64,000 nt of DNA from Littorina saxatilis (GCF_037325665.1 NC_090255.1:20823154-20887153), one strand, 5' to 3'. Positions 1 through 11,530 are shown, counted from the first letter of the stretch. Notes: generated by a model not told the origin, from the letters alone. Made by a program: numbers and translations.

Positions 1-2169
1 ACCACAGATCCGTAGCTTGGGCTTCAGGGTGCCCGAGGTTTGTGCCTTACGAATTGGTACCACTGGCGTTCCGTATTCGTTGAACTGGACTGGCTTCCAG
101 ACTCCTTTGGCGATGCCTTCTTCGTAGCCTTTGGCGAGGTCATCACGAAGAGCGAAAGGTACCGGACGTGCCTTGTGAAAAACCGGCTTCGCATCAGACT
201 TGAACTTCACGTCCAGTTCGAAGTCCTTGAGACATCCCAATTCTTGTTTAAAGAGATTTGGGAATTTATCAGACAGTCTGTGACAATCTCGTTGCAGGGC
301 AGCATAAGGCGCGTTGGAGTTCGCTGGATGCGTAGGTTTTGCACCCTCACTCTTTGCGTGACTCTCTATGCTCCTCAGTCCTAGAGCATTGTCCACAGAA
401 ATTCCCAGAGTCTGGATTGCGTTGCGTCCTAACAGATTCAGATGAGGGATCTTGGTGACGATGTACGGAATTGAGCTTTGCTTACCAGTCACTGGATCCT
501 TGGTTTGGCCCATGAAAGTTCCCAGCACGGGCAGGTCGTGCTTGCTGGCAGACTCGTAACGATGTGTGACGTCATCCAGCTTCGGTTTTCCTAGTTGTCT
601 CCAGACCGGAAGAGAAACAAAATTTCCCGTAGTTGCGGTGTCCAGTTCCATGGTGAACTGTCGGTCCTGGATTGTTATGGGTACATCCAACCTAGGAGTA
701 TCTTGGGAAACTTCACCGAGGATCGCGTTGACAAGCTCTGCTTTCGTGACTCTCTTCACGGAAGCCTGGGAATGTCGTTCCCGATTCTGATGTTGCTTTT
801 TTCTACAGACAGCTTCCAAATGTCCTGTGACGTCACAGTATCGGCATTTGGCTTCTTTGTAGGGGCAGTCTGTTGCTTTGTGGGCCTTTCCACATCGGTA
901 GCACTTCCTGTCTGTGGAATTAGACTGCTTGTGGTTCTTTCGTGGACCCGTAGTCTTGTTCTGGTGGACCTTGTTGACTGGCATGGTCTTGGAACCGTAG
1001 ACAGTTTCCTTGGCAACCTTCGCTGCGTCTTCAGTCTCAATCGCGACTTGGACAGCACGTGCGAAATCCAGCTCTGTGTCCTTGATCTTGAATAGAGCCT
1101 TTAAGACAGCCTCATTGTTGACAGAACATATGAATCTCTGTCTCAGAGCTTCGTCTTGTGGGTTTTTGATCGAAGGAAAGTCACAGGTAGCGGCGTCTTG
1201 GCGTATGCGCGCTGCTAACTCCTGGAGAGTTTCGCCTGGCTTCCGTTTCATGTCACTCCAGAACTTGAAACGTTCTCGCACTATGAAGAGTTTCGGGTCG
1301 AACTGTTCTTTCATGAATTTGACAATTTCGTCCATTGTCAAACTGTTGATGTCCTTGGGCGGATTTTGCTGAGTAGCCAGATTTGCCAGTTGTTTGTAGA
1401 CCGTAGCAGTCTGATTCGTCAAGAAAACTTGAGCCTTGCGCTGCTCCGGCACGGAGTTGGCGACCACAAACGTGCAAAATCTTGACCAGTAGTCAGGCCA
1501 CAGTTCCGATGTTGCATCAAACGCAACAAAAGATGGGATTGCAGCTGCCTGTGTAGTAATGGGAAAACGTAGATTCGAAGCACTCGGATCGTCGTAGCTT
1601 TCCTCCCTGGCAGAAGCTGCGGCACCACTGAACACTTTCATCATCATCTCCATCTGGTGCATTTGTTGCTCCATATCTTCCTTGTGCTGGCGTTGCTGTT
1701 GCTCCAACTGCTCCCTTAGAAGCGTTATCAGCTGCTCTGTTTCCGTCATTTTGCAGTAATAAGTCACTCCGAATAGACAAGGGAAGTAACTGTCGGCGAC
1801 GCCAGTTGTCGTGTTTTTCCTTTCGTCACTCTCAGTCGCAAAGGAGACACAACGATTTGTGTAGGTTCTGTAGATTTATTAACAGCTGGAACAACGGTGA
1901 CAATATCTCTCAGCACAGTGTAAGAAAGAACAAGTGCAAGACTGGTAAAGAACAACAATACGTGTGCGCAGCCCTACTTATATAGTTAATGGACATACGA
2001 GAATATTCGGGAAACATCGACACTAATCTGGTTAGATCTACACAGTTCAGTCTGTTCGATGAGCGTCTACGCTTACGTCATGAGTGACTGCGCACTTAAT
2101 CAAAGTAAGTTCTATAATGTTCTATATCCTTCTATTCGATTCCAGTGGTATCTAGCGATCTCCACAACA
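1..2169 (-). mobile_element. Ty3/gypsy-type LTR retrotransposon, 5' part, cut by the window edge
   Basis: A fossil LTR element read on the minus strand. From right to left I see one LTR, a Gag start near 1749, a CCHC zinc knuckle around 805-895, a retropepsin-like motif near 640-660 (L-D-T-A), and the start of a reverse transcriptase near 60-215 with the usual basic/proline entry segment. This order is that of Ty3/gypsy elements. The element continues beyond position 1, so its second LTR and total length are unknown. The coding part is broken, at roughly half a dozen places by eye. Age cannot be estimated with a single LTR. Confidence 0.85.
1807..2169 (-). repeat. LTR of the Ty3/gypsy element
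   Basis: The 363-bp block is bounded by TG at 1807 and CA at 2169 and sits just outside the Gag start. On the minus strand it holds a TATATAAG box (about 1977-1984), as expected of a U3 promoter. The bases directly inside it (about 1790-1805) are where the tRNA primer site should lie. Only this LTR is in the window, so its boundary has not been checked against a partner. Confidence 0.7.
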
Positions 2170-2320
2170 ATTGGTTTGGACAATACTATTACTAGTTACT
2201 ACTACAATTAAATTCATCATATTGTGTGACTGCACCGCTTCTTCTTCTTCTTCTTCAAGTTAGTGAGGAAATCCCTGTACAGGGTAACTATCCTCAATTC
2301 GGTTAGTCCGCACTGAACAC

Positions 2321-2631
2321 CAGGCATGAGCAAGTTCCAACATTTTCACTCGCCTTGTGGGCTAGTGAATTTCAAAATTGATTAGCCCACAAACAAATTC
2401 ACTCGCCCACAAAAATGAGTCACCAAAGAACAAAACGATTCCATCCATTCAAATGTGGTGAAAGGCGAGCAGGTCTTTGCAAGCACCTGTACCGATACAC
2501 CAGTTAACAGTTCCAGCGCTACATGGAAGAAAGAAGGAAACCGCCAATGGGCGATCATTGTAAGACTTTCTACTCGCCCACTCTCATTTCTGGGCGCCTG
2601 TGGAGTGGGCGACCGATCTTGCTCATGCCTG
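2321..2631. mobile_element. MITE with 14-bp inverted ends, hAT-like
   Basis: The ends are CAGGCATGAGCAAG at 2321-2334 and its reverse complement at 2618-2631. Flanking 8-mers agree at about 6 of 8 positions, which would suit a hAT target duplication. The interior repeats the word CTCGCC(CAC) several times in both orientations. There is no coding capacity. The upstream stretch 2170-2320 holds a short CTT run and nothing else I can support. Confidence 0.5.
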
Positions 2632-2690
2632 GGACACCCCTCTACTCTCTAGTGCAGCTTTAATTAAATTTGCTATTTAGAAAAGGTAGG

Positions 2691-3149
2691 TATTTCGGTA
2701 ATCTTGAACTTTAGCGTGTTAAATTCATAGCTCAGAATCCAGTGACATTCTTTACTTATTTATGATACAAGTCCATGTAAGCAAGCCAAAGAACATTTGT
2801 CGTGAAATTAATTGACGGATTGAGCTCCAAACTTAATCATAATTAATTAATTTGGTTGTTCAATCGACAAAAATGCACCAAAAATGGCGTACGTGGTCAA
2901 CCATGGGACATCATTTACACGAAAGAGTTATCTCCCTCGTCCGCTCATACGGATAATTCCTTCTTTGACCCATGTAAACGAAATGCATTCGTACAGTTCA
3001 TCGGAGTTCATTCTGTAACTTCAAAGGGATCTAAAATTACTTGTTAGGATTACAATACAAGTGCAGGTTCTACAAATTTGAAGACTTTAAATGCCTCTGA
3101 ATTCTGAGCTATGAATTTAACATGCTAAAGTTCAAGATTACCGGTATTT
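2691..3149. mobile_element. MITE with ~50-bp terminal inverted repeats
   Basis: The left arm (about 2691-2741) and right arm (about 3098-3149) are inverted copies with only a few mismatches, sharing for example GGTAATCTTGAACTTTAG. The interior does not code. I saw no obvious target duplication. The family is not recognised. Confidence 0.6.
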
Positions 3150-3662
3150 ATATACATACTATAGACAAAACAGTCGAACCGCAAGAGTACACAACTTAAT
3201 TAACTTTATTGTGTTGGGTGTGCACAAAGTTGATTTCGAAACTTTCTTTTGATGTTTGCACCCAGATATACGTTTCCGGGAAGGAAGAAGTACCATTGTA
3301 AGCACTAAAACTTGATGACAAAGTAAAGTACGAATTCTACATAATAAGCAGTAGATAATCAATTTCATCGTAGGCTACCTAAAATTCTTGATGAGGCAGC
3401 GAGAAACGATGTAGTGCAACCTATTCTGTTTTCAGCAGGTATTGATTGAAAAAGAGTCGGCCTGTGACAAGAACGTACTATTTGCGTTAACTTCTTCGTC
3501 TATCTAAAAACTCGCCATACATCGCCTTATGCAATACTTTAATCCGAATATCATAAACAAACTGTACCTCTGATTCTCCATTTTGTTTGTTTGTTGTAGC
3601 TCTCTGAACACGTTAAAAATTCTGTCAGGAAAGCGAAAACATCCTGACAAAGTATCGGTCAA
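3150..3662. other. Unannotated stretch upstream of LACTB2
   Basis: No gene, RNA or clear repeat is visible. It is ordinary AT-rich sequence leading into the LACTB2 promoter. Confidence 0.4.
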
Positions 3663-3665
3663 GCA

Positions 3666-3690
3666 CCGGAAGTGACGACATATCGCGAGA
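3666..3690 (+). promoter_or_regulatory. Likely LACTB2 core promoter motifs (ETS and CGCGA)
   Basis: CCGGAAGTGACG (3666-3677) is a consensus ETS site fused to a CRE-like half site. TATCGCGAGA (3681-3690) resembles the TCTCGCGAGA element of housekeeping promoters. Both lie about 175-195 bp before the LACTB2 start codon and no TATA box is visible, as expected for a housekeeping mitochondrial gene. The motifs are seen; the promoter role is inferred. Confidence 0.5.
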
Positions 3691-3862
3691 TTTCATTAGA
3701 CTTTTCTATTAGAAATCTAAACCAAAAGAAAAAGACAATTGATATGGTTTGTATTGACAAAAACATAGCACATTTGCTACCAATTCATACTAAACCAAAA
3801 TGCTTGATCTTAGGGACTTTCGTCAAATCGATTGTAGCAGACGACACTTTCGGTAAACAAAA

Positions 3863-5224
3863 ATGGCCGCAGCAGCTGCGCTTCCAATGCTGGAGCAGCT
3901 CTCTCAACGTGTTATACGAATTCTGGGATGTAATCCGGGAGCTCATCGATTGCAGGGTACAAATACATACTTGGTAGGGACGGGTAAAAGGTAACTTCTC
4001 AATATTTTTCTATGATTTAAGTTTTGTTTTCGTTACTTTTTGTGTAAAAAATCAAAAGATCATGGACTTTGTCCTCTGGCATGACACTGCTGAAAGTGAA
4101 AGTTGTGGCAAACGCCTAGTAGTAGTACACTCTTCATTTGTCATACGCACATGCTCACACTTAAAGACAATCACATGCGCATATGTACACACACACACAC
4201 TCACACACACACACACACATTCGCGTGCGGCACGCACGCACACACACATGCACACTCCGTCTACAACCCCCCCCCCCCCACACACACACACACACACACC
4301 ACACACACACTTGCACAGTATGCTTACCAACAGGTACATTTAATACTACTAGTATTAATAACAACGTTTAGATTTAGATTATATGATTAACCTTGATTTG
4401 GAAAAGATTTGTTTAATTTTATCGCCCCTTCAATTCTAATTCAATGGAAGTTCCATTGGAACAGATCCGTTTAGCACTAAACACACAACACTACATGGCA
4501 CTGACACTGACACTGACGGTAGCGCATACAAAGTTTGTGAACAAGACATTGTTTCTCTGTCACACTCTCTTGCTTGCTCACTCACTCATTTTTGTCTGTC
4601 GATCTTTCTCTAGTACGCTCAACAAGAACAAGAACAAGAACAAGAAGTGAGAACAAATACTTTATTGCCTGTCTTAATAAAACAGAAATTGTAGGCCTAC
4701 AATCACAAAACAATATTGCACAAACACATCAAATTAAAACGATTAAAAGATTTGATTAGAAACAAGTATTTCATTCACACAATCTGCACCACTGTGAAAA
4801 CAAAATTGTGTACGTAATCCAAGACTTTTTTTTTCTTCTTCTTTGAAAAAAGACGCATCTTGGTAGACACAGGAGATTCTGGAATACCTCAGTACATCAG
4901 CCAGTTGAAGTCGGCACTGGAACAGTTCTCAGTTTCGCTGCAAGAAATTGTCATCACACACTGGCACCCAGACCATGTTGGGGGAGTGGATGACATCTGC
5001 CATGCTTTTGGACAAAGTTAGTACAGTGGAACCCCCCCCCCCCCTTTAAGACCCTGTTTTTTTTCTCTCAGAAATTCTGTTCATAACCTCTGTAAATTTA
5101 CCATCATTTTAAGACTTCTCCTTTTTAAGACCTGATTTTCTAAGATTTGTGCAGGTCTCAAAAGAGAGGTTCCACTGTAATGTTGATAATTTGTTGTTAC
5201 ATGTACAGAAAACATGGTATTCAG

Positions 5225-5282
<58 letters not shown>

Positions 5283-5655
5283 CCAGACACTGTATGTACG
5301 TGTGTGTGTGTGTGTTTATGTGTGTGTGTTTGTGTACATGTGTGTGTGTGACCAGCACGGTTGGCCTAGAGGTAGGGCGCCCGCCCCGTGATCGGGAGGT
5401 CGTGAGTTCGAACCCCGGCCGGGTCATACCTAAGACTTTAAAATTGGCAATCTAGTGGCTGCTCCGCCTGGCGTCTGGCATTATGGGGTTAGTGCTAGGA
5501 CTGGTTGGTCCGGTGTCAGAATAATGTGACTGGGTGAGACATGAAGTCTGTGCTGCGACTTCTGTCTTGTGTGTGGCGCACGTTATATGTCAAAGCAGCA
5601 CCGCCCTGATATGGCCCTTCGTGGTCGGCTGGGCGTTAAGCAAACAAACAAACTA

Positions 5656-5696
<41 letters not shown>

Positions 5697-5734
5697 TGTG
5701 TGTGTGTGTGTGTGTCTATGACAATATGTGTGTG

Positions 5735-5766
<32 letters not shown>

Positions 5767-8700
5767 AACTTACCATCCTTCAACTAAGTATCTGCTGTTC
5801 TTTGCAGAATATGCAGTGTCCAAGATAAAAAGGTTGTCTGTGCCTGATGTTCCTCTCCAAGAAACAGACTATACCTTCATCAAAGATCAACATACCTTCC
5901 ACACTGAGGGGGCCACATTAAAGTAGGCATTGTTTTCTGATCCTGTGTTTCTTGGAGGTTTGTTTATCATTGTTTTTGTTGTTGTTGTGAATTGTTCTTG
6001 TTATTAAAAGTTGTTGTGGGACAGGTGGGGAAGATAGTAGGACGATATTTCTTATTATCTTATATTATGTTTCACTGTAGATATATAGTATTGTTGTTTC
6101 AAATCATTTGGCATATTTATATAGGGAAGAACAGTTGTCAGTTTTTCAAGTGACTTTGAGCAAGCTTCATCTTTGTACATGCGCCACAATGCATGTTGAG
6201 AAAAGAGGAATCAGAATTTGATAGTTAAATGGCAGAGTGAGTTAGTGAATGTATGACTACTCAGTACTGCAGGGGGTACAAACTGAGCATGCAGCTTCTA
6301 AGAATAGACTGTGCATGTGTATGGTGATACGTATTCACACCATTATGTCAAACTCTGACGTAGAAGAAAGAGAATCTGGGCAGCTATAGTATCAATCAAT
6401 CAATGAGTCTTATATCGCGCATATTCCGTGGGTACAGTTCTAGGCGCTCTGCAGTGATGCCGTGTGAGATGAAATTTTATACGGCCAGTAGATTGCAGCC
6501 ATTTCGGCGCATATTTACCTTTCACGGCCTATTATTCCAAGTCACACGGGTATAGGTAGACAATTATTAACTGTGCCTAAGCAATTTTGCCAGGAAAGAC
6601 CCTTTTGTCAATCGTGGGATCTTTAACGTGCACACCCAATGTAGTGTACACGGGGGGAGGTCTGGACACCGAAGAGAGTGCACACAAAGTTGACTCTGTG
6701 AAATAAATTTCCGCCGAACCTGGGATCGAACTCACGCTGACAGCGGCCAACTGAATACAAATCCAGCGCGCTACCAACTGAGCTATATCCCCGCCCGAAG
6801 AACCCCTTTTAAAGATCCCCCAATTTAAGACTTCCTCCCATGTAAGACCTTGCTTTTTTTTCTTTTTTCTTTTCATAACCTCTTTAAAGTTACCTCCATT
6901 TTAAGATTCCCTCCTTTTTAAGAACTCGGGCACAGACTGGGGGTTCCACTGTGTGCTAAAGATAGCTTTGTGATTCTCTTGCAGGGTGCATTTCAACCCA
7001 GGGCATACGGAGGATCACTTCATCCTGCATTTGTTGGAAGACAACATAGTGTTCAGTGGTGACACTATACTGGGAGGAACAACCACGGTGAGAATCTCTT
7101 CCTAAAGCAGCAGAACCGGTTGACAGAACCCAAGCAGGGGCTCACATTGGACATCGGACATACACAGATATTTTTTCCAAATGTCCTATACATTTTTCAT
7201 GCAAGAGGACATATGTCCTATTGTTTTTGTCACAAAGTGGTCATTGTCCGATTATGCTTTCATTTGATCCGGACATTGTCAGTATACTTTCCAATATACA
7301 GTAGTTTGATTTACTATTATATCAATGTTTTGCGAAGCTATGTACGTGTCTCTCCAAGCAGACGAAACTTGTGGAGAATTTATGTGCTTTTTACAAAATT
7401 TTTATAGAGAAGAGCTTCCAAGGGTCGCAACTCTGAATGCTCCAAGCCGGTTTTGACAGTTGTCTCCCTTCGCGTTTTTTCCGAAAAAGCAACATGCCGC
7501 CAAAACGAAAATTGGTGTCAGAAAAAAAAAGTGCTATTGATTTATTTTTGTTCAGGACAAATGTCCTATCACTTTTGCATTGTCCATGACATTTGTCCTG
7601 TGCCATCTCTCATGGATGTGAGTCCCTGCAGAAGGATCGCGGTGGGATTCACCATTTAAAAAATGAAATTAATTTACAAGACCCTACCTAATTTGAGAAT
7701 GTAATCTGATGTATATAGTGTAAACTGATTCACCATCTAGACAAAATGAAGTTGATTTACAAGGCCTTACTTGTTTTGAGAATGTGATCTGATGGATAAG
7801 TGTAATGACTGTTTGATGAGATGTTGCCCGGAGAGATACTATAAAAATTAAAAAGAGAGAATGTTCATTCAATCCTGAAAGTGAAGCCGTCTCGAAAACC
7901 TTCTAAATTAGGCATGTAAGTGTCATCAGCTGTCTATGTCTCATTAGACAGATCTAGATGTGGAACTTTTCAGCACGTCTACGGGAACCTGTACGGGTAA
8001 CGTCATCAAATCTATTTTTATGTCACGCGTTTGCCAAGATCTGCAGTCTTGAGCAAAAGAATGTATGCATTTGGAACATTGGAGAAAAAAAGTGAGTCAT
8101 GGGTGACGCAATATCTACACGTACGCGTACAGGTCTTTGCTACACGTTCGATCATCTAGAACACTGTATTGTGCAGGAGAGTTAATGGTATATGCTCCAG
8201 AACAACACAAGTAAAGAAAAGCTCAAAATAAAATAAAAAGACTGGTACATTTATGGAACTTTTTATCAGCCACAAAACGAAGCATTCACAAGAAACAAAC
8301 AAGTGACCATTGACAAAACAATAAAACATGCACCATAGTAAAAGAATTTTTTGTAAATTCTTTCTGCCAGGTTGTGGAAGATCTTCACAGCTATATGAAG
8401 AGTCTGCACGACATTCTGAACATCGGTCCCTCTACCATCTATCCTGGTCACGGCCATGTGATTGACAACCCCGGGGAAACAGTTCAGGGCTACATCAATC
8501 ATCGCAATATGAGGGAACAGCAGATCCTCGCCTGTCTCAAAGCCAACAAAGATACGGCCATGGAGCCTATGGATATTGTCAAAATTGTCTATGTGGTGAG
8601 TTCAGGCCTGCGAGTGGCGAGTAAAATGGCGAGTAGAAACATTTAAATGGCGACTAAAAAGGTTAATCTACTCGCTAAATGCGAGTAAAGTTGCTGAAAC

Positions 8701-10793
8701 AAACGTTGGTTTGGTGAGTAAAATTTGCTCTCTGGCTAGTAAATTATGAGAAGTACTAGCCAAAGGCGAGTACCCCTCTTTGTGGACTTTCAGCGCTGGA
8801 GTTGTGGATGGGGATGGGTTGAGGTGTGTGTGTGTGTTCCATACAGATTGTCAAATTTGTCCATGTGGTGTGGCGGGGATGTAGCTCAGTCGGTAGCGCG
8901 CTGGATTTGTATCCAGTTGGCCGCTGTCAGCGTGAGTTCGTCCCCACGTTCGGCGAGAGATTTACTTCTCAGAGTCAACTTTGTGTGCAGACTCTCCTCG
9001 GTGTCCGAACACCCCCGTGTGTACACGCAAGCACAAGACCAAGTGCACACGAAAAAGATCCTGTAATCCATGTCAGAGTTCGGTGGGTTATAGAAACACG
9101 AAAATACCCAGCATGCTTCCTCCGAAAACGGCGTATGGCTGCCTAAATGGCGGGGTAAAAAACGGTCATGCACGTAAAAGTCCACTCGTGCAAAAACACG
9201 AGTGTACGTGGGAGTTTCAGCCCACGAACGCAGAAGAAGAAGAAGTCCATGTGGTGAGACATGTATTGCAGGTGTTTATGTGTGTGTGTGTGTGTGTAGG
9301 TGGTTGGGCAGGCGTGCGGACTGGCAGGTGTCTGTCTGTCTTGTGTCCATATGCTACAAAAAGTTGGGACTAAGTTTATCTTGACCTGACCCTGTGAAAA
9401 TAAACTTTGCATATCACGTCAAAAGCATCCTATTTCAGTGAAGACTAAAACTTACTGCTGAATGAAGTAATAATTTTTCATTTCACAATCTATCGGGAAA
9501 GAACTTAGATTACAAACAGAAAGTTTATTTGACACATTTGGTTTTTTTATACCAGGGTGTGGCAGAGAATTTACACCTCAGTGCAGCAAACAATGTGAAC
9601 CAACATCTGCTGAAACTTCAGAGAGACAAGAAAGTCGGTGAGTCATTACAGAATGTATGCAGGATTGTTGATTTGCGTCTCTAAGTATACTGCTTCATTC
9701 TTCACATACATTTAGTAACAAGAAGAGCAAACGCTCGATCGAGTCACTTTCGCAGTTCTGAATATTATATGAGGCATCAGATGGACAGGAAGAAATTGCT
9801 ATTCACAACACAATGAGTCACGTTCACATAAAATTTGAGCCCGGTCACTTTTATAGTTTCCGAGAAAAGCCCAACGTTAAGTTGTGTGTTGCCGAACAGA
9901 AAAGGCTAGTTATCTCCCTTGTTTTTCTGATAACGTTCGTAAAAGGCTACAGATGTAAATACTTTGATGTAAAGAATAATCCTACAAAGTTTCAATCACA
10001 TCCGATGAACTTTGTCAAAGATATAAAATGTCTAATTTTTCCTTTGACGCTGACCTGTGACCTTGAAAAAGGTCAAAGGTCAACGAAACCATCGTTAAAG
10101 TGTAGAGGTCATTGGAGGTCACGACTAAACAAAATATGAGCCCGATCGCTTTGATAGTTTCCGAGAAAAGTAATGTCTAATTTTTCCTTTGACGCTGACC
10201 TGTGACCTTGAAAAAGGTCAAAGGTCAACGAAACCATCGTTAAAGTGTAGAGGTCATTGGAGGTCACGACTAAACAAAATATGAGCCCGATCGCTTTGAT
10301 AGTTTCCGAGAAAAGTCCAACGTTAAGGTGGTGTCTACGGACGGCCGGCCGGACAGACTAACACTGACCGATTACATAGAGTCACTTTTTCTCAAGTGAC
10401 TCAAAAATGGCCGGGTTTTGGGGACACATGAATATGCTGACGTCAATTTGTAAGGCGTTTTGTTTAGTTATTGTTGTTGTATTTAGCAATATCTCAGACC
10501 TAACAGAGAAAGTCAACAGGAAAAGAGAATCAGTGTTGATGTTGAAGTATACGTATCTGCATGGGTGTGTGCATTACAATGTGCGTGTGTGTGTGTGTGT
10601 GTGCGTGCATGCATGCATATGTGCGTGCGTGAATATGTGTGAAGTTATGCTTTACTTGCACATTTTGTTTTGTATTGGGGACTACGGTAGCTATGAATGC
10701 CATGATGAAAAAATATGACTTGTCTTTTTTTCTCCAGAATCATCAGATGGTGTCAAGTGGAAGATTTCAGAAAAAATGGATTCATCATTGTGA
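3863..10793 (+). CDS. LACTB2: Endoribonuclease LACTB2 (beta-lactamase-like protein 2), complete, seven exons
   Basis: Exons: 3863-3990, 4853-5016, 5808-5922, 6985-7087, 8371-8595, 9556-9637, 10738-10793. All introns are GT-AG, phases agree throughout, and the 873 bases give 290 residues and a TGA stop; the human protein has 288. The protein opens [13 protein letters not shown] and soon reads [10 protein letters not shown], matching the family start. The metallo-beta-lactamase metal ligands are present: THWHPDH at residues 78-84, H143 in PGHTEDH, D162 in SGD and H197 in YPGHG. The C-terminal winged-helix part ends in a KWKISEKM segment like the human KWKAHL end. The family is a zinc-dependent single-strand endoribonuclease, mitochondrial in mammals. 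No poly(A) signal is obvious close downstream. The introns hold most of the TEs at 4-10.7 kb. Confidence 0.95.
4183..4315. repeat. (CA)n microsatellite with a C run
   Basis: An interrupted CA tract with a 13-C run near 4267-4279, in LACTB2 intron 1. The Cys/Val or Thr/His reading frames across it are not genes. The rest of intron 1 shows nothing else apart from an (AACAAG)n run near 4620-4648. Confidence 0.95.
5024..5177. mobile_element. Short pogo/Tigger-type MITE next to the LACTB2 exon 2 donor
   Basis: A 154-bp element with inverted ends CAGTGGAACC / GGTTCCACTG and TA on both sides (5022-5023, 5178-5179), the signature of Tc1/mariner-pogo insertions. Inside, a 'ttaagac' word is iterated. 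It begins only 8 bases after the end of LACTB2 exon 2 (5016), so the end of the donor region abuts its left target TA. Confidence 0.7.
5226..5345. repeat. (GT)n microsatellite
   Basis: A GT tract interrupted by a short unique segment, in LACTB2 intron 2. It abuts the 5' end of a SINE, and the tract resumes after that SINE (5662-5764, passing into TCTG repeats), so the SINE landed inside the microsatellite. Confidence 0.95.
5350..5661 (+). mobile_element. tRNA-derived SINE with (AAAC)n tail, full length
   Basis: The head (5350-5425) has an RNA polymerase III A box (TGGCCTAGAGGTAGGG) and a B box (GAGTTCGAACCCC). The body ends in GGCTGGGCGTTAAGC followed by CAAACAAACAAAC. A 5'-truncated copy of the same family lies at 40642-40914. 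It is embedded in GT repeats. The head looks like a tRNA but is part of the SINE, not a tRNA gene. Confidence 0.9.
6391..6796 (-). mobile_element. tRNA-derived SINE with (ATTG)n tail, tRNA-Thr-like head
   Basis: Read on the minus strand, the head (about 6715-6796) has A and B boxes (TAGCTCAGTTGGTAGCGCGC, GAGTTCGATCCC) and an anticodon-like TGT loop. The body holds GATCCCACGATTGAC, and the tail is ATTGATTGATTGAT at the left end. A close copy is at 53468-53900. The body and tail are shared with the SINE at 42626, which has a different tRNA head. Confidence 0.88.
6797..6948. mobile_element. Truncated copy of the CAGTGGAACC pogo-type MITE
   Basis: It repeats the 'ttaagac-ttcctccc' words of the 5024-5177 element and ends in GGGGGTTCCACTG at its right side. 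The left end is lost against the SINE. It lies in LACTB2 intron 3. Confidence 0.55.
7133..7630. mobile_element. MITE-like element built of GGACA/TGTCC words
   Basis: Imperfect inverted ends GCAGGGGCTCACAT (about 7133) and ATGTGAGTCCCTGC (about 7617-7630) frame a stretch in which GGACAt/aTGTCC words recur at least eight times in both orientations. It does not code. It lies in LACTB2 intron 4. The rest of that intron (7631-8370) shows two short direct repeats near 7665-7795 and otherwise nothing I recognise. Confidence 0.5.
8607..8800. repeat. Interspersed repeat with iterated GGCGAGTA words, copy 1
   Basis: The words GGCGAGTA and CTACTCGC recur several times. A second copy at 14648-14850 shares the same order, including GCGAGTAAAGTTGCTGAAAC and the end GGACTTTCAG. 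It starts just after the donor of LACTB2 exon 5. Confidence 0.7.
8871..9245 (+). mobile_element. tRNA-derived SINE with (GAA)n tail and an 11-bp target duplication
   Basis: The head (GCGGGGATGTAGCTCAGTCG) is the same tRNA-Thr-like sequence as in the SINE at 6391, but the body is different and the tail is GAAGAAGAAG. TCCATGTGGTG flanks it exactly on both sides (8860-8870, 9246-9256), so this is a complete insertion. Related minus-strand copies are at 42085-42465 (different head) and 57886-58241. Confidence 0.92.
9727..10405. repeat. Interspersed repeat with GAGTCACTTT ends and an internal 145-bp tandem duplication
   Basis: Sequence of the 'gtttccgagaaaag ... ccaacgttaag' type, bounded by CGAGTCACTTTC (about 9740) and inverted AAGTGACTC (about 10394). 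A 145-bp unit occurs twice head to tail (10028-10172 and 10173-10317) with no differences visible by eye. Each unit carries a perfect AGGTCAAAGGTCA (10070-10082, 10215-10227). It lies in LACTB2 intron 6; the rest of that intron holds a GT/GC tract near 10580-10635. Confidence 0.7.
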
Positions 10794-11040
10794 TCATCTC
10801 GTTTCCTTTTTGTGTGTTCTTTAAAAAAAAACATTATAAAAAACAATGGTTGAATGAAAAAAATTACTGTTAACTGTTAAAACAAATATGGTGCATTCTT
10901 TCACAGACCTTTCCATCCTGTGTACTACTCTGTTTTGTCTTAAATTGGGGGTCTCAAAAGGAGATATAATTTACTAAGCAGATGAAGGTGTCTGTGTTGG
11001 AGACAGAATACTTTGAATGTATGCATATGGATAGTCATTA
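10794..11040. other. LACTB2 3' flank
   Basis: This is the presumed 3' UTR. It has A-runs, but no canonical AATAAA within about 200 bases of the stop, and nothing else recognisable. Confidence 0.4.
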
Positions 11041-11530
11041 CAGTGGAACTCTCCTTTTAAAACCCCCAAGTTAAGACTCCCTCTCGTTTGAGACCCTGTT
11101 TTCTCAGATTTCCTGTTCATAACCTCCCTAAATTTACCTTCATTTTAAGATTCCCTCCCTTTGAAGACCCTGTTTTCTCAGATTGTCTTTTCATAAATTC
11201 TGAAAATGTACCTCCTGTAATGACTATCCATATGCATACATTCAAAGTATTCTGTCTCCAACACAGACACACAACAACAACAAAAACAAGAAAACGAGTG
11301 CAGAAAACGCAATGAAAGCGAAAGCGCCCGAGTCGCACACTTATTTCCCTATCAAGTAGGGTTAATTTGTACACATTAGAAAAAAAAAATTAAAAAAAAA
11401 AAAGTGATTGCCTACCTTCCTACCCTATTTTTTTGGCTATGTTACCTTAACCACACCTATTTTTTTTGTGTTGGCCTTAGGACCTAATTTACCGATACTT
11501 TTGAGGTCTTACAAGGCGGGTTCTACTGTC
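11041..11530. mobile_element. CAGTGGAAC pogo-type MITE with internal duplication
   Basis: It starts CAGTGGAACTC, repeats 'ccctccctttgaagaccctgt'-like words, and ends near GGCGGGTTCTACTG (about 11516-11530). A stretch at about 11408-11485 resembles 16156-16215 and may be another element inserted in it. A 30-bp run ending in CATTCAAAGTATTCTGTCTC appears inverted at 10996-11036 and 11219-11262. Confidence 0.5.

Noticed and set aside
4052-4390. Open frames rich in Cys/Val or Thr/His over CA/GT tracts (also near 5081-5427, 17538, 32054, 34055-34382, 34670-34993, 43709, 44847)
   Set aside because: They are dinucleotide repeats, which are open in several frames on both strands; no start context, splice sites or protein family.
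5350-5425. tRNA-like sequences with A and B boxes (also at 6715, 8873, 13890, 21570, 22390, 42390, 42626, 53820, 58130)
   Set aside because: Each is continuous with a SINE body and tail, several with target duplications; none stands alone as a tRNA gene.
9816-10139. 108-codon plus-strand open frame in LACTB2 intron 6
   Set aside because: It lies in an interspersed repeat with tandem duplication and has no protein-like composition or homologue I know.
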